Notes: a model not told the origin generated them from the letters alone. Positions 1 through 8,856 are shown, counted from the first letter of the stretch. The stretch: 15,635 nucleotides of DNA from Pseudomonadota bacterium (GCA_022563215.1 JADFNT010000008.1:1-15635); one strand, 5' to 3'. A program made the numbers and translations.

Positions 1-1
1 C

Positions 2-1831
2 GGACACGTGGATTTCACCATCGAGGTCGAACGCAGCCTGCGGGTTCTCGACGGCACCGTCGCCATATTCGATTCCGTCGCCGGCGTCGAGCCGCAGTCG
101 GAAACTGTCTGGCGCCAGGCCGATAAATACGGCGTGCCGCGCATCTGTTTCGTCAACAAGATGGACCGCGTCGGCGCCGATTTCTTCCGCTGCGTCGAAA
201 TGCTTATCGACCGTCTTGGCGCAAACCCGGTGATCATGCAATTGCCGATCGGCGCCGAGGAGAATTTCACCGGCCTGGTCGACCTGGTTACCATGAAGGC
301 GATCATCTGGAAGAAAGAAACTCTCGGCGCCGAGTTCGAGGAAGCCGACATCCCCGATGATCTCACCGAAGAAGCCGCTCTGCACCGGGAAAAGATGATC
401 GAAACGGCCCTCGAACAGGACGACGCGGCCCTCGAAGCCTATCTGGAAGGCACCGAACCCGACGAGGAAACCCTTAGGAAATGTCTGCGCTCCGGCACCA
501 TTTCGGGCGACTTCATTCCCGTGTTCCTGGGCGCGGCTTTCAAGAACAAGGGGGTGCAGCCGTTGCTGGATGCCGTCGTCGATTACCTTCCCTCGCCCAT
601 CGACGTTGCCGCCATCAAGGGAACCAAGGCCAACAGCGACGAGGTCATCGAACGGCGCAGTGCCGACGATGAACCGTTCGCGGCGCTGGCCTTCAAGATC
701 ATGAACGATTCCTTTGTCGGTTCCCTGACCTTCATCCGCGTCTATTCTGGCGTCGTCAAAAGCGGCCAGAGCATCATGAACACGGTCAAGGACAAGCGCG
801 AACGGGTGGGGCGTATGTTGCTGATGCATTCAAACACCCGCGAGGATGTCAATGAGGCCCGCGCCGGCGACATCATAGCGCTTGCAGGTCTCAAGGACAC
901 CACCACCGGCGACACTCTATGCGACCCCAACAACCAGGTGGTCCTGGAACGCATGGAATTCCCCGATCCGGTCATCGAAATCGCCGTCGAGCCGAAAACC
1001 CAAAGCGACCAGGAAAAAATGAGCACCGCGCTCCACCGCTTGGCCGCCGAAGACCCCTCTTTCCGGGTCTCGTCCGATCCCGAAAGCGGACAGACGATCA
1101 TCAAGGGCATGGGCGAACTGCACCTGGAAATTATCGTCGATCGGATGCTGCGTGAATTCAAGGTCGACGCCAACATCGGCCCGCCCCAAGTCGCCTACCG
1201 CGAGACGATCTCCCGCGAGGCCGTGGTCGATTACACCCACAAGAAACAAACCGGCGGCGCCGGGCAGTTCGCGCGGCTTAAAATCAAAATCGAGCCGCTT
1301 CCCTCCGGGTCCGGATACGTGTTCGAAGACAAGGTACGCGGCGGCAATATTCCCAAGGATTTCATCCCCGGCGTCAAGAAGGGCCTTGAAGGCGCCATGT
1401 CGGCCGGCATCATGAGCGGCTTTCCCGTCACCGACATGAAGGTGACTCTTGTTGACGGCGCGCACCATGACGTCGATTCCAGCGTCATGGCTTTCGAAAT
1501 TGCGTCGCGCGCCGCATTCCGTGAAGCTGCTGAAATGGCCAAACCTCTGCTTCTTGAGCCGATGATGCGGGTCGAAGTGGTGACGCCCGATGAATACCTG
1601 GGCGACATCATCGGTGATCTGAACAGTCGCCGCGGCAACGTCAGTGGCATGGAGCAACGCGGCAACGCCCGGGTCATCAACGCCCTGGTGCCGCTTGCCG
1701 CCATGTTCGGCTACGTCAATACGCTTCGTTCCATGAGCCAGGGACGGGCCCAATTCACAATGCATTTTGATCAATATAAAGTCGTGCCCAATCAGGTTTC
1801 AGAGAAAATCCAGACCCGGTTGGCCGGGTAA
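2..1831 (+). CDS. fusA: Elongation factor G, 5'-truncated by the window edge
   Basis: EF-G is the GTPase that drives tRNA–mRNA translocation on the ribosome after peptide bond formation. The reading frame is open from base 2, starting in the G3 region ([12 protein letters not shown]). About 90 N-terminal residues, including the P-loop, lie outside the window. G4 is NKMD at bases 155–166, and the G5 region reads [10 protein letters not shown] near 535–565. Domain II follows ([11 protein letters not shown]...). Domain IV is recognisable from [21 protein letters not shown] near 1195–1260 and the tip-loop motif HHDVDSS near 1465–1485. The C-terminal domain V ([26 protein letters not shown]) is intact and the gene ends in TAA. 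The first apparent start (GTG at 8) is an internal valine, not the true start. Gene order before tuf fits the str operon, where rpsL and rpsG would be expected upstream. EF-G is clear; nothing suggests a paralogue such as EF-G2. Confidence 0.98.
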   Translation, partial: GHVDFTIEVERSLRVLDGTVAIFDSVAGVEPQSETVWRQADKYGVPRICFVNKMDRVGADFFRCVEMLIDRLGANPVIMQLPIGAEENFTGLVDLVTMKAIIWKKETLGAEFEEADIPDDLTEEAALHREKMIETALEQDDAALEAYLEGTEPDEETLRKCLRSGTISGDFIPVFLGAAFKNKGVQPLLDAVVDYLPSPIDVAAIKGTKANSDEVIERRSADDEPFAALAFKIMNDSFVGSLTFIRVYSGVVKSGQSIMNTVKDKRERVGRMLLMHSNTREDVNEARAGDIIALAGLKDTTTGDTLCDPNNQVVLERMEFPDPVIEIAVEPKTQSDQEKMSTALHRLAAEDPSFRVSSDPESGQTIIKGMGELHLEIIVDRMLREFKVDANIGPPQVAYRETISREAVVDYTHKKQTGGAGQFARLKIKIEPLPSGSGYVFEDKVRGGNIPKDFIPGVKKGLEGAMSAGIMSGFPVTDMKVTLVDGAHHDVDSSVMAFEIASRAAFREAAEMAKPLLLEPMMRVEVVTPDEYLGDIIGDLNSRRGNVSGMEQRGNARVINALVPLAAMFGYVNTLRSMSQGRAQFTMHFDQYKVVPNQVSEKIQTRLAG

Positions 1832-1854
1832 GGCGCCCGACAGGGAGAAGAGTT

Positions 1855-3045
1855 ATGGCCAAGGAAAAATTTGAACGCACGAAGCCGCATTGCAACGTCG
1901 GCACGATCGGTCACGTTGACCACGGCAAGACGACGTTGACGGCGGCGATCACGAAGATTCTGGCGGAGACGGGCGGGGCCGAGTTCGTGGCTTTTGACGA
2001 GATTGACAAGGCGCCGGAGGAGAAGGCGCGGGGGATCACGATTGCCACGGCGCACGTCGAATACATCACCGAGAACCGTCATTATGCGCACGTCGACTGC
2101 CCGGGTCATGCGGACTACGTGAAGAACATGATCACCGGCGCGGCGCAGATGGACGGCGCGATTTTGGTTGTTTCGGCGTCGGACGGTCCGATGCCGCAGA
2201 CCCGCGAGCACATTCTTCTGGCGCGCCAGGTGGGTGTTCCGGCGATCGTTGTGTATCTGAACAAGGTCGACCAGGTTGACGACGCGGAGTTGCTCGAGCT
2301 TGTCGAGTTGGAGATCCGCGAGCTTCTGTCGAAATACGACTTCCCCGGCGACGATATTCCGATCATCCAGGGCTCGGCGCTGGCGGCGCTTGAGGGCGGC
2401 GACGAGGAGACCGGGAAGAACTCGATCGTGGCGCTGATGGATGCGGTTGACAACTACATTCCGCAGCCCGACCGGGCGAAGGACCAGCCGTTCCTGATGC
2501 CGATCGAGGACGTGTTCTCGATCTCGGGCCGGGGCACGGTGGTCACCGGGCGCATCGAGCGCGGCGTGGTCAAGGTCGGCGAGGAGATCGAGATCGTCGG
2601 CCTCCGCGACACGGAGAAGACGACGTGCACGGGGGTCGAGATGTTCAGGAAGCTGCTCGACGAGGGCGAGGCGGGCGAGAACGTGGGCGTTCTGCTGCGC
2701 GGCACCAAGCGCGAGGAGGTTGAGCGCGGCCAGGTTTTGGCGAAGCCGGGTTCGATCACGCCGCACACCAAGTTCACCTGCGAGGCCTACATCCTGACCA
2801 AGGACGAAGGCGGCCGCCATACGCCGTTTTTCGGCAACTACCGTCCGCAGTTTTACTTCCGCACGACGGACGTGACGGGGACGGTTGTGCTTCCGGAAGG
2901 GACGGAAATGGTGATGCCGGGCGACAACGTGACCATGGAAGTCGAGCTGATCGCGCCGATCGCCATGGACGACGGCCTGCGCTTCGCCATCCGCGAAGGC
3001 GGCCGCACGGTAGGCGCCGGCGTCGTCGCCTCGATTAAGGAATAG
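1855..3045 (+). CDS. tuf: Elongation factor Tu
   Basis: EF-Tu·GTP delivers aminoacyl-tRNA to the ribosomal A site. The protein is 396 residues, the normal family length. The P-loop GHVDHGKT is at 19–26, switch I RGITI at 59–63, G3 DCPGH at 81–85, G4 NKVD at 136–139 and the G5 SAL near 174. Domains II and III follow intact to a TAG stop. The start ATG has a good ribosome site (AGGGAGAAG, 1842–1850) in the 23-base gap after fusA, so the two are probably cotranscribed. Codon use is unlike the neighbours in the middle of the gene: about 1960–2790 uses GAG almost exclusively for Glu and mostly GCG for Ala. The first codons and the last 80 codons return to GAA and GCC. Alphaproteobacteria often carry two tuf copies that exchange sequence by gene conversion; whether a second copy exists cannot be seen here. 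Confidence 0.99.
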   Translation: MAKEKFERTKPHCNVGTIGHVDHGKTTLTAAITKILAETGGAEFVAFDEIDKAPEEKARGITIATAHVEYITENRHYAHVDCPGHADYVKNMITGAAQMDGAILVVSASDGPMPQTREHILLARQVGVPAIVVYLNKVDQVDDAELLELVELEIRELLSKYDFPGDDIPIIQGSALAALEGGDEETGKNSIVALMDAVDNYIPQPDRAKDQPFLMPIEDVFSISGRGTVVTGRIERGVVKVGEEIEIVGLRDTEKTTCTGVEMFRKLLDEGEAGENVGVLLRGTKREEVERGQVLAKPGSITPHTKFTCEAYILTKDEGGRHTPFFGNYRPQFYFRTTDVTGTVVLPEGTEMVMPGDNVTMEVELIAPIAMDDGLRFAIREGGRTVGAGVVASIKE

Positions 3046-3055
3046 GGATTCAACT

Positions 3056-3085
3056 CACCGGCCCCGAAAGGGGCCGGTGGTTTTT
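3056..3085 (+). terminator. Intrinsic terminator-like hairpin between tuf and rpsJ
   Basis: A perfect 10-bp stem (CACCGGCCCC at 3056–3065 with GGGGCCGGTG at 3070–3079) closes a GAAA tetraloop and is followed by G and five T (3081–3085). This is the form of a rho-independent terminator. It begins about 10 bases after the tuf stop and ends 14 bases before the rpsJ start, leaving no room for a full promoter between it and rpsJ. It may therefore terminate only part of the transcription, act as an attenuator, or mark an RNA processing site. The short T-run favours partial termination (inference). Confidence 0.75.
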
Positions 3086-3099
3086 ACAAGGCCAAGATT

Positions 3100-3408
3100 A
3101 TGGAACAACAAAGCATCCGCATCCGTTTGAAGGCGTTCGATCACAGGGTGCTCGACCAGTCGGCGAAGGAAATCGTCGCCACCGCGCAGAGAACGGGGGC
3201 GCGGGTGCGTGGTCCGATTCCGCTGCCGACGAGGATCGAAAAGTTCACCGTTTTGCGTTCGCCCCATATCGACAAGAAGTCGCGCGAACAATTTGAAATC
3301 CGCACCCATAAACGGGTGTTGGACATCGTTGATCCGACCCAACAGACCGTCGATGCCTTGATGAAGCTCGACCTGGCGGCCGGCGTCGACGTGGAAATCA
3401 AGCTTTAG
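3100..3408 (+). CDS. rpsJ: 30S ribosomal protein S10
   Basis: S10 is a 30S head protein; in many bacteria it also pairs with NusB in transcription antitermination. It has 102 residues, the usual length. The sequence [20 protein letters not shown] at the N-terminus and RTHKRVLDI near residues 67–75 are family hallmarks. It is the first gene of the S10 group. Its start ATG is only 14 bases after the T-run of the preceding hairpin, with a weak AAGG (3088–3091) as the only ribosome site candidate. Folding of the GC hairpin close to this site could affect initiation (inference). Confidence 0.98.
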   Translation: MEQQSIRIRLKAFDHRVLDQSAKEIVATAQRTGARVRGPIPLPTRIEKFTVLRSPHIDKKSREQFEIRTHKRVLDIVDPTQQTVDALMKLDLAAGVDVEIKL

Positions 3409-3443
3409 GTCATGAACTCATCTCCATTTATGAATTCATGGCC
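3408..3443 (+). promoter_or_regulatory. 14-bp hairpin in the rpsJ–rplC gap
   Basis: The arms are GGTCATGAACTCAT (3408–3421) and ATGAATTCATGGCC (3430–3443). They pair over 14 positions with one C·A mismatch and one T·G wobble around an 8-base loop, CTCCATTT. The 5' arm begins at the last base of the rpsJ stop codon. The element is AT-rich inside a GC-rich operon and sits in one of the longest internal gaps (74 bases). No T-run follows, so it is not a simple terminator. It may be an RNA processing site or a binding site for translational control; neither role is shown by sequence alone. Confidence 0.5.
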
Positions 3444-3461
3444 TGAGGCGGGGCTGGGTAA

Positions 3462-3476
3462 GGATTTAGGGATTTA
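3462..3476 (+). repeat. Tandem GGATTTA repeat before rplC
   Basis: GGATTTA occurs twice (3462–3468 and 3470–3476), separated by one G. Each copy contributes a purine-rich Shine–Dalgarno-like core (AGGA at 3461–3464, AGGGA at 3468–3472). Only the second lies at a usable distance from the rplC ATG at 3483. This may be a chance duplication. Confidence 0.4.
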
Positions 3477-3482
3477 TTGGTC

Positions 3483-4391
3483 ATGCGTACCGGTTTGATT
3501 GCCCGAAAAGTCGGCATGTCCCGCCTGTTCGGAGACGACGGCACCCATGTGCCGGTGACCGTGCTTGATATCGGGGGCTGTCAGGTGGTGGCCCAGAAAA
3601 CCGCCGAACGCGACGGCTATAACGCGCTGCAACTGGGTTGGGGCATGGCCAAGGTCAAGAACGTCACCAAGGCCATGCGTGGCCATTATGCCAAGGCCAA
3701 GGTCGAACCGAAGCGTAAATTGACCGAATTCCGCGTTTCCGAGGATGGCCTTGTCGATGTCGGCACCGAACTGTCGGCGGCCCATTTCGTCACCGGCCAA
3801 TTCGTCGACGTGTCCGGCACCTCCATCGGCAAGGGCTTTGCCGGCGTCATAAAACGCCATGGTTTTTCCGGGCTTGGGGCTTCCCATGGGGTTTCGCTCA
3901 GTCACCGTTCCCAGGGGTCCACCGGCCAATGCCAGGACCCGGGCAAGGTATTCAAGGGCAAGAAGATGGCCGGGCAGATGGGCAACGTCACCGTCACCAC
4001 CCAGAACCTGGAAGTCGTCGGCACCGATCCTGAACGGGGCCTGATCCTGGTTAAGGGCGCGGTTCCAGGCTCCAAGGACGGCTACGTCCGCATCGCCGAT
4101 GCGGTGAAAAAACTGCCTCCCGACGGATTGCCGTTTCCCTGCGCCATCCGCGGGCAGGAACCGGAACCTCCGGGCGAGGCGCCGGACAGTGACGCCACCG
4201 GAGACGAAGCGGCGGAAGAGGAAGCCGTAAGCGAGCTCGCTTCCGAAGAAACTCCGGCCGGGGATGCGGCGGAGGATAAACCCAAAGAAGAGACAGCCGC
4301 CAAGGACGAGGCCAGGGATGAAGCGCCGGCGGAAGAAAAGAAAAGCCAAGAGGCGCCCGAAGAATCAAAAGACGAGGGAAAAGAGGACTAA
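3483..4391 (+). CDS. rplC: 50S ribosomal protein L3 with long acidic C-terminal tail
   Basis: L3 is an early-assembly 23S rRNA-binding protein reaching towards the peptidyl transferase centre. The start chosen is the ATG at 3483 ([16 protein letters not shown]), not the in-frame TTG two codons earlier, because the family begins with MRTGLI or similar. The core runs to about residue 223. It includes the family segment with the glutamine that is methylated in E. coli ([23 protein letters not shown], here near residues 147–170) and ends [15 protein letters not shown]. The protein is 302 residues against about 210–240 usual. Residues 224–302 are a low-complexity tail rich in Glu, Asp, Ala, Lys and Pro, with about 31 acidic and 8 basic residues. 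The frame stays open with codon use like the core, so I read the tail as real. It is probably disordered (inference). Confidence 0.97.
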   Translation: MRTGLIARKVGMSRLFGDDGTHVPVTVLDIGGCQVVAQKTAERDGYNALQLGWGMAKVKNVTKAMRGHYAKAKVEPKRKLTEFRVSEDGLVDVGTELSAAHFVTGQFVDVSGTSIGKGFAGVIKRHGFSGLGASHGVSLSHRSQGSTGQCQDPGKVFKGKKMAGQMGNVTVTTQNLEVVGTDPERGLILVKGAVPGSKDGYVRIADAVKKLPPDGLPFPCAIRGQEPEPPGEAPDSDATGDEAAEEEAVSELASEETPAGDAAEDKPKEETAAKDEARDEAPAEEKKSQEAPEESKDEGKED

Positions 4392-4397
4392 CCGGCC

Positions 4398-5018
4398 ATG
4401 CAGTGTGACGTCATCACCCTCGCCAACAAGAAAACCGGCACCATCGAACTCGACGACGCCGTGTTCGCCATCGATGTCCGCCGCGACATCCTGGCCCGGG
4501 CCGTCAATTGGCAATTGGCCAAGCGACAGGCCGGCACGGCCCATACCAAGGAACGGGGCGACGTCAGGGCGAGAAAGGGAAAACCGTTCCGGCAGAAAGG
4601 GACCGGCCGGGCCCGTCAGGGAACGTCCGTGGCCCCGCAGATGCGCGGCGGTGGCGTGGCCTTCGGACCGAGAACCCGCTCCCATGCCCATAAGCTGCCG
4701 AAAAAAGTGCGGCTGCTGGCGCTCAAGTCGGCGCTCAGCGCCAAGCAGGCGGAAGGCAAGCTGGTGGTCCTGGACGAAGCCAAGCTGAAGGAGGCCAAGT
4801 CCGCCGTGCTGGCCAAGCATTTGACGAAACTGGACTGGGGCCGGGCCCTGGTCATCGACGGCGCCGAGGTGGACGCCAATTTTGCCCGCGCCGCGAGCAA
4901 TATCCACGGCATCGACGTTCTGCCAAGCGGCGGCGCCAACGTCTACGACATCCTCAGGCGCGATACCCTTGTGCTGACCAAGGACGGGGTCGAAAAGCTG
5001 GTGGAGCGGTTGAAATGA
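4398..5018 (+). CDS. rplD: 50S ribosomal protein L4
   Basis: L4 binds 23S rRNA, lines the exit tunnel with its extended loop, and in E. coli represses its own S10 operon. It has 206 residues, the normal size. The loop motif is seen as [20 protein letters not shown] near residues 57–76, followed by [15 protein letters not shown]. The start ATG is six bases after the rplC stop, with AAGAGG at 4381–4386 inside the end of rplC as a possible ribosome site, so the long rplC tail also carries the initiation region of rplD. It ends in TGA, overlapping the rplW start as ATGA. No E. coli-like L4 leader target can be placed upstream of rpsJ by eye. Confidence 0.98.
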   Translation: MQCDVITLANKKTGTIELDDAVFAIDVRRDILARAVNWQLAKRQAGTAHTKERGDVRARKGKPFRQKGTGRARQGTSVAPQMRGGGVAFGPRTRSHAHKLPKKVRLLALKSALSAKQAEGKLVVLDEAKLKEAKSAVLAKHLTKLDWGRALVIDGAEVDANFARAASNIHGIDVLPSGGANVYDILRRDTLVLTKDGVEKLVERLK

Positions 5019-5338
5019 AGAAATACAAGCCGCCTAAGGCCAAACCCAGCCGCGAAAGGATATATGAATTGATCCGTTCGCCCGTGGTGACGGAAAAGGC
5101 GACCCTGATATCCGAGTACAACCAGGTCACCTTCTGGGTGCCCCTGGACGCGGATAAATTCGAGATCAAGGCGGCGGTCGAAGACCTGTTCAAGGTCAAG
5201 GTGACGGCGGTCAATACCCTGCGCCGAAAAGGCAAGGTCAAGCGCTTCCGGGGCGGAGTCGGGACACAGGCGGCAACCAAAAAAGCCATCATCACCCTGG
5301 CCGAAGGCCAGTCCATCGATGTCATGGGGGGGCTGTAA
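5015..5338 (+). CDS. rplW: 50S ribosomal protein L23
   Basis: L23 sits at the tunnel exit and docks trigger factor and SRP. It has 107 residues. Family features are [18 protein letters not shown] near residues 17–34 and [21 protein letters not shown] near 60–80. The start overlaps the rplD stop by four bases (ATGA), typical of translational coupling, with GGAG at 5003–5006 as ribosome site. Length and ends are ordinary. Confidence 0.98.
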   Translation: MKKYKPPKAKPSRERIYELIRSPVVTEKATLISEYNQVTFWVPLDADKFEIKAAVEDLFKVKVTAVNTLRRKGKVKRFRGGVGTQAATKKAIITLAEGQSIDVMGGL

Positions 5339-5344
5339 AAGATC

Positions 5345-6175
5345 ATGGCGTTAAAAACATACAAACCCACCACCCCCGGCCGCCGCGGCCTCGTGCTCGT
5401 CGACCGGTCCGGGCTTTGGAAGGGCAAGCCGGAAAGGTCCCTGACCGAAGGACTCCGCGGCAAGGGCGGGCGCAACAACAACGGCCGCATCACCGCGCGG
5501 CGCCGGGGCGGCGGCCACAAGCGCCGCTACCGGATCATCGATTTCAAACGCCTGAAGTACGATGTCGAGGCGACGGTGGAGCGCCTTGAATACGATCCCA
5601 ACCGGACTGCCTTCATCGCCTTGATCAAGTACGCCGACGGCGAACTCAGTTACATCCTGGCGCCACAGCGGCTGCGCGAAGGCGACAAGGTCATTTCCGG
5701 CGATACCGTGGACGTCAAACCGGGCAACGCCATGCCGATGCAGAACATTCCCGTCGGCACCATCATCCACAACGTCGAGATGAAGGTCGGCAAGGGCGGA
5801 CAGATCGCCCGCTCCGCCGGCACCTATGCCCAGATCATCGGCAAGGACCAGGGCTATGCCCAGTTGCGGCTCAGCTCCGGTGAACTGCGCATGGTGCGGG
5901 CCGAATGCATGGCCACCGTCGGCGCCGTGTCCAACCCCGACCAAAAGAACATCAAGCTCGGCAAGGCCGGACGCAAGCGCTGGCTTGGCAAGCGGCCGTC
6001 GGTGCGCGGCGTCGCCATGAACCCCATCGATCACCCCCATGGCGGCGGCGAAGGACGCACCAGCGGCGGCCGCCACCCGGTGACCCCCTGGGGCAAGCCC
6101 ACCAAGGGCAAACGAACTCGTTCCAACAAAAAGACGGACCGCCTGATCATGCGCCGCCGTCACGCCAAGAAATAG
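5345..6175 (+). CDS. rplB: 50S ribosomal protein L2
   Basis: L2 is a primary 23S rRNA-binding protein needed for subunit association and peptidyl transferase activity. It has 276 residues, the normal length. The N-terminal OB-type region contains [22 protein letters not shown] near residues 42–63. The strongly conserved C-terminal loop [15 protein letters not shown] starts at residue 229, and its first His (about 230) matches the His implicated in activity in E. coli. The basic C-terminus ends MRRRHAKK. The gene starts six bases after rplW. Its stop codon TAG overlaps the AGGAGGA ribosome site of rpsS. Confidence 0.99.
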   Translation: MALKTYKPTTPGRRGLVLVDRSGLWKGKPERSLTEGLRGKGGRNNNGRITARRRGGGHKRRYRIIDFKRLKYDVEATVERLEYDPNRTAFIALIKYADGELSYILAPQRLREGDKVISGDTVDVKPGNAMPMQNIPVGTIIHNVEMKVGKGGQIARSAGTYAQIIGKDQGYAQLRLSSGELRMVRAECMATVGAVSNPDQKNIKLGKAGRKRWLGKRPSVRGVAMNPIDHPHGGGEGRTSGGRHPVTPWGKPTKGKRTRSNKKTDRLIMRRRHAKK

Positions 6176-6180
6176 GAGGA
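6174..6180 (+). promoter_or_regulatory. Strong ribosome binding site of rpsS
   Basis: AGGAGGA overlaps the rplB stop codon and lies eight bases before a GTG. It supports GTG at 6189 as the rpsS start. It is the closest match to the full anti-16S consensus that I noticed in the window and may compensate for the weaker GTG start. Confidence 0.8.
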
Positions 6181-6188
6181 CGCCCGAG

Positions 6189-6473
6189 GTGCCCCGTTCG
6201 ATCTGGAAAGGACCTTTCGTTGACGGTTATCTGCTGAAAAAAGCGGAAAATGTCCGCGCCTCCGGGCGCAACGACATCATCAAGACCTGGTCCCGGCGCT
6301 CGACGGTCCTGCCGCAGTTCGTCGGCCTGACCTTCGGCGTCTACAACGGCCACAAGTTCATCCCCGTACTGGTGACCGAGGACATGATCGGCCATAAGCT
6401 GGGTGAATTTTCCCCGACCCGCGTTTATTACGGCCATTCCGCCGACAAGAGGGCGAAAAGGGAGGCCGATTAG
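6189..6473 (+). CDS. rpsS: 30S ribosomal protein S19
   Basis: S19 is a 30S head protein that contacts 16S rRNA and forms bridges to the 50S central protuberance. It has 94 residues, with start GTG giving [20 protein letters not shown], the classic family N-terminus. [15 protein letters not shown] near residues 32–46 and [11 protein letters not shown] near 68–78 are also diagnostic. The rplV start follows after three bases, and a GGGAGG-type ribosome site for rplV lies in the last codons of this gene. Confidence 0.98.
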   Translation: MPRSIWKGPFVDGYLLKKAENVRASGRNDIIKTWSRRSTVLPQFVGLTFGVYNGHKFIPVLVTEDMIGHKLGEFSPTRVYYGHSADKRAKREAD

Positions 6474-6476
6474 ACC

Positions 6477-6857
6477 ATGAGCAAGAAATCATTCGGACGC
6501 GGCCTCGCCGACAACGAAGCCATGGCCTACGCCAAGCATCTTCGGACCAGCCCGCAGAAGCTGAATCTGGTAGCCGAAACCATCCGCGGGAAGAAATGCG
6601 AGGCGGCGCTGTCGGAACTCGAATTCTCCCGCCGCCGTATCTCCGGCGAGGTCAGGAAACTACTGGAAAGTGCCATCGCCAACGCCGAAAACAACCATCA
6701 ACTGGATGTCGACCGGCTTTACGTGGCCGAGGCGACGGTCGGAAAGACCATGGTCATTAAACGCTGGCGCGCCCGTGCCCGGGGTCGTGTTGGGCGCATC
6801 CAGAAGCCTTTCAGCAATTTGCGGCTAATCGTTCGCGAACGCGAGGAGACAGCTTAA
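6477..6857 (+). CDS. rplV: 50S ribosomal protein L22
   Basis: L22 binds several 23S rRNA domains and its hairpin lines the exit tunnel. It has 126 residues. An N-terminal stretch [20 protein letters not shown] precedes the core ([19 protein letters not shown]); it is longer than in E. coli but common in alphaproteobacteria, to my knowledge. The tunnel hairpin shows as [20 protein letters not shown] near residues 99–118. The stop overlaps the rpsC start by one base (TAATG). Confidence 0.98.
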   Translation: MSKKSFGRGLADNEAMAYAKHLRTSPQKLNLVAETIRGKKCEAALSELEFSRRRISGEVRKLLESAIANAENNHQLDVDRLYVAEATVGKTMVIKRWRARARGRVGRIQKPFSNLRLIVREREETA

Positions 6858-7534
6858 TGGGTCAAAAGGTCAACCCCATCGGCCTGCGTCTGGGCATCAA
6901 CCGTACCTGGGATTCACGCTGGTATGCCGATAGCAACTACGCCGATCTCCTGCACGAGGATTTGGAAATCCGGGCGTTTCTTTTCAAACGCCTGGCCCAG
7001 GCCGGCGTGTCCAAGATCATTATCGAAAGGCCGGCGAAAAAGGCCCGCATCACCATCCATACGGCGCGGCCGGGCGTGGTTATCGGCAAGAAGGGCGTCG
7101 ATATCGAGAATCTTCGGCGCGAGATTTCGAAGATGACCGGGTCGGAGGCGCACCTGAACATCGTCGAAATCCGCAAGCCCGAGATCGAGGCCCAACTGGT
7201 GGCCGAAAACGTCGCTCAACAGATGGAGCGCCGGGTTTCCATCCGCCGGGCCATGAAGCGCGTCGTTCAAGCGGCCATGCGGCTTGGCGCCGAAGGCATC
7301 CGCATCAATTGCGCCGGACGCCTCGGCGGCGCCGAAATCGCCCGTACCCAATGGTATCGCGAGGGCCGGGTGCCCCTCCATACGTTCCGGGCCAACATCG
7401 ATTATGGCCAATGCGTCGCCCACACCACTTACGGGACCTGCGGCGTCAAGGTCTGGATCTACAAGGGCGAAATCATGGCCCACGATCCCATGGCGCTGGA
7501 CAAACAGGCCCAGGAGCAGCAGCCCCAGCGCTAA
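6857..7534 (+). CDS. rpsC: 30S ribosomal protein S3
   Basis: S3 lies at the mRNA entry of the 30S subunit and contributes to mRNA helicase activity. It has 225 residues, in the usual range. The N-terminus [24 protein letters not shown] is diagnostic. A type-II KH domain carries the GKKG loop at 77–80. The C-terminal domain includes [20 protein letters not shown] near residues 140–160. It ends in a short Gln-rich tail (QAQEQQPQR). The stop codon lies in the loop of a 7-bp hairpin (7525–7542). Confidence 0.98.
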   Translation: MGQKVNPIGLRLGINRTWDSRWYADSNYADLLHEDLEIRAFLFKRLAQAGVSKIIIERPAKKARITIHTARPGVVIGKKGVDIENLRREISKMTGSEAHLNIVEIRKPEIEAQLVAENVAQQMERRVSIRRAMKRVVQAAMRLGAEGIRINCAGRLGGAEIARTQWYREGRVPLHTFRANIDYGQCVAHTTYGTCGVKVWIYKGEIMAHDPMALDKQAQEQQPQR

Positions 7535-7542
7535 GGCGCTGG
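7525..7542 (+). promoter_or_regulatory. Small hairpin holding the rpsC stop codon
   Basis: CCAGCGC (7525–7531) and GCGCTGG (7536–7542) form a perfect 7-bp GC-rich stem with loop TAAG, which contains most of the rpsC TAA stop. No T-run follows. It lies before the 36-base gap to rplP and could slow ribosome drop-off or exonucleases, or be chance in GC-rich DNA. Confidence 0.35.
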
Positions 7543-7570
7543 TTGGCCAACAGGATCAGGGAAAAGAAAA

Positions 7571-7990
7571 ATGCTTAGCCCCAAAAACATGAAATACCGG
7601 AAGGCCCACAAGGGCCGCATCCACGGCAAGGCGAAAGGCGGCTACAAGCTGAATTTCGGCTCCTTCGGCCTCAAGGCGGTGTCGCCGGAACGTGTTACCG
7701 CGCGCCAGATCGAAGCCGCCCGCCGCGCCATGACCCGTCACATGAAACGGGCCGGGCGTGTCTGGATTAGGATATTCCCCGATATTCCGGTGACCCAGAA
7801 ACCCGCCGAAGTCCGCCAGGGTAAAGGCAAGGGGTCGGTGGAATACTGGATTTGCCGGGTCAAGCCGGGCCGGATTTTGTTCGAGGTCGACGGGGTATCG
7901 GCGGACGTCGCCCGCCAGGCATTTGCCCTGGCCGCCGCCAAACTGCCCCTCAAAACCCGGTTCGTCACCCGATTGGGTGAAGAAGGATAA
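7571..7990 (+). CDS. rplP: 50S ribosomal protein L16
   Basis: L16 helps shape the A-site tRNA region of the 50S subunit and is a late assembly protein. It has 139 residues against about 137 usual. [24 protein letters not shown] begins the family pattern; [28 protein letters not shown] and [19 protein letters not shown] follow. An AGGGA ribosome site (7558–7562) lies eight bases before the ATG. The arginine hydroxylated in E. coli (RPAGRG... context) cannot be assigned confidently here. Confidence 0.98.
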   Translation: MLSPKNMKYRKAHKGRIHGKAKGGYKLNFGSFGLKAVSPERVTARQIEAARRAMTRHMKRAGRVWIRIFPDIPVTQKPAEVRQGKGKGSVEYWICRVKPGRILFEVDGVSADVARQAFALAAAKLPLKTRFVTRLGEEG

Positions 7991-7994
7991 GGTC

Positions 7995-8201
7995 ATGAAA
8001 GTCGAGGACGTGCGCGCCAAAAGCGACGACGAACTGAAAGAACAGTTGCTGGACCTCCGCAAGGAATCCTTCAACCTGCGTTTTCAGACCGCCAGCGGGC
8101 AGCTCGAAAACACCGCCCGGGTGCGCCATGTGCGGCGCGACATCGGCCGCATCAAGACGATTTTAAATGAACGCCGTCGCGCCCAGGCCCCGGCAGCCTA
8201 A
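7995..8201 (+). CDS. rpmC: 50S ribosomal protein L29
   Basis: L29 is a small helical-hairpin protein next to L23 at the tunnel exit, contributing to the trigger factor and SRP docking region. The start ATG at 7995 ([20 protein letters not shown]) gives 68 residues, normal for the family. [20 protein letters not shown] near residues 23–42 and [15 protein letters not shown] near 46–60 are diagnostic. The open frame extends further upstream inside rplP, but the family N-terminus and the AAGGATAAGG ribosome site at the rplP stop decide this start. Confidence 0.97.
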   Translation: MKVEDVRAKSDDELKEQLLDLRKESFNLRFQTASGQLENTARVRHVRRDIGRIKTILNERRRAQAPAA

Positions 8202-8215
8202 GGAGAACGAAGAAA

Positions 8216-8452
8216 ATGCCAAGACGCGTTATGCAAGGGATTGTGGTGAGCGACAAGATGGACAAGACCGTGACTGTAAAGGTCGAACGGCGGGTCATGC
8301 ATTCGCTTTACAAGAAGTTCATCCGGCGTTCCAAGAAATATTCCGCCCATGACGAAAACAACGCCTGCAAGGTCGGCGACATGGTTTCCATTCGCGAATG
8401 CAGGCCGATCTCGAAAAACAAGTGTTGGGAGGTCCTGGCCAAGGACGCCTGA
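8216..8452 (+). CDS. rpsQ: 30S ribosomal protein S17
   Basis: S17 is an OB-fold primary binder of 16S rRNA in the 30S body. It has 78 residues. [25 protein letters not shown] and [34 protein letters not shown] match the family throughout. AGGAG at 8201–8205, overlapping the rpmC stop, is the ribosome site. It closes the S10 group; no terminator is visible in the 35 bases before rplN, so transcription probably continues into the spc group. Confidence 0.98.
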   Translation: MPRRVMQGIVVSDKMDKTVTVKVERRVMHSLYKKFIRRSKKYSAHDENNACKVGDMVSIRECRPISKNKCWEVLAKDA

Positions 8453-8487
8453 GAACGCCCTCCGGGAAATGAATAAGGACAAAGACC

Positions 8488-8856
8488 ATGATTCAGGTCG
8501 AAACTAAACTCAATGTTGCTGATAATTCCGGGGCCCGGAAGATTCAGTGCATCAAGGTGCTGGGCGGTTCCGGGCGCAAGTACGCCTCCGTCGGTGATGT
8601 CATCGTCGTCACCATCAAGGAGGCGATACCGCGTGGCCGGGTCAAGAAGGGTGAGATCGTGAAAGCCGTCGTGGTCAGAACCGCTAAGGACATCCGGCGT
8701 GCGGACGGCTCCGCGATCCGCTTCGATTCCAATGCCGCGGTGTTGATCAGCCCCCAGGGAGAACCTATCGGCACCCGCATCTTCGGCCCCGTGACCCGGG
8801 AATTGCGAGCCAAGAACTATATGAAGATCATTTCCCTGGCGCCCGAGGTGTTGTGA
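8488..8856 (+). CDS. rplN: 50S ribosomal protein L14
   Basis: L14 lies at the subunit interface beside L19 and forms intersubunit bridge B8. It has 122 residues, the standard length. [43 protein letters not shown] and [27 protein letters not shown] are conserved along its full length. AAGGA at 8475–8479 is the ribosome site. The TGA stop shares a base with the rplX ATG (TGATG). Confidence 0.98.
   Translation: MIQVETKLNVADNSGARKIQCIKVLGGSGRKYASVGDVIVVTIKEAIPRGRVKKGEIVKAVVVRTAKDIRRADGSAIRFDSNAAVLISPQGEPIGTRIFGPVTRELRAKNYMKIISLAPEVL

Noticed and set aside
917..1774. Long minus-strand open frame (285 codons) opposite fusA
   Set aside because: It is the antisense shadow of a conserved EF-G gene in GC-rich DNA; the translation resembles no family I know and lacks gene-like signals. 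The same holds for the long minus-strand frames opposite tuf, rplC, rplB and secY.
1750..1781. TATAAA at 1775–1780 as a promoter for tuf inside fusA
   Set aside because: No acceptable -35 box lies 16–18 bases upstream, and the bases encode conserved EF-G residues (FDQYKVVP).
8853..8855. GTG at 8853 as the rplX start
   Set aside because: It is adjacent to ATG 8856, which matches the family start and has better spacing from GAGG; the difference is one residue.
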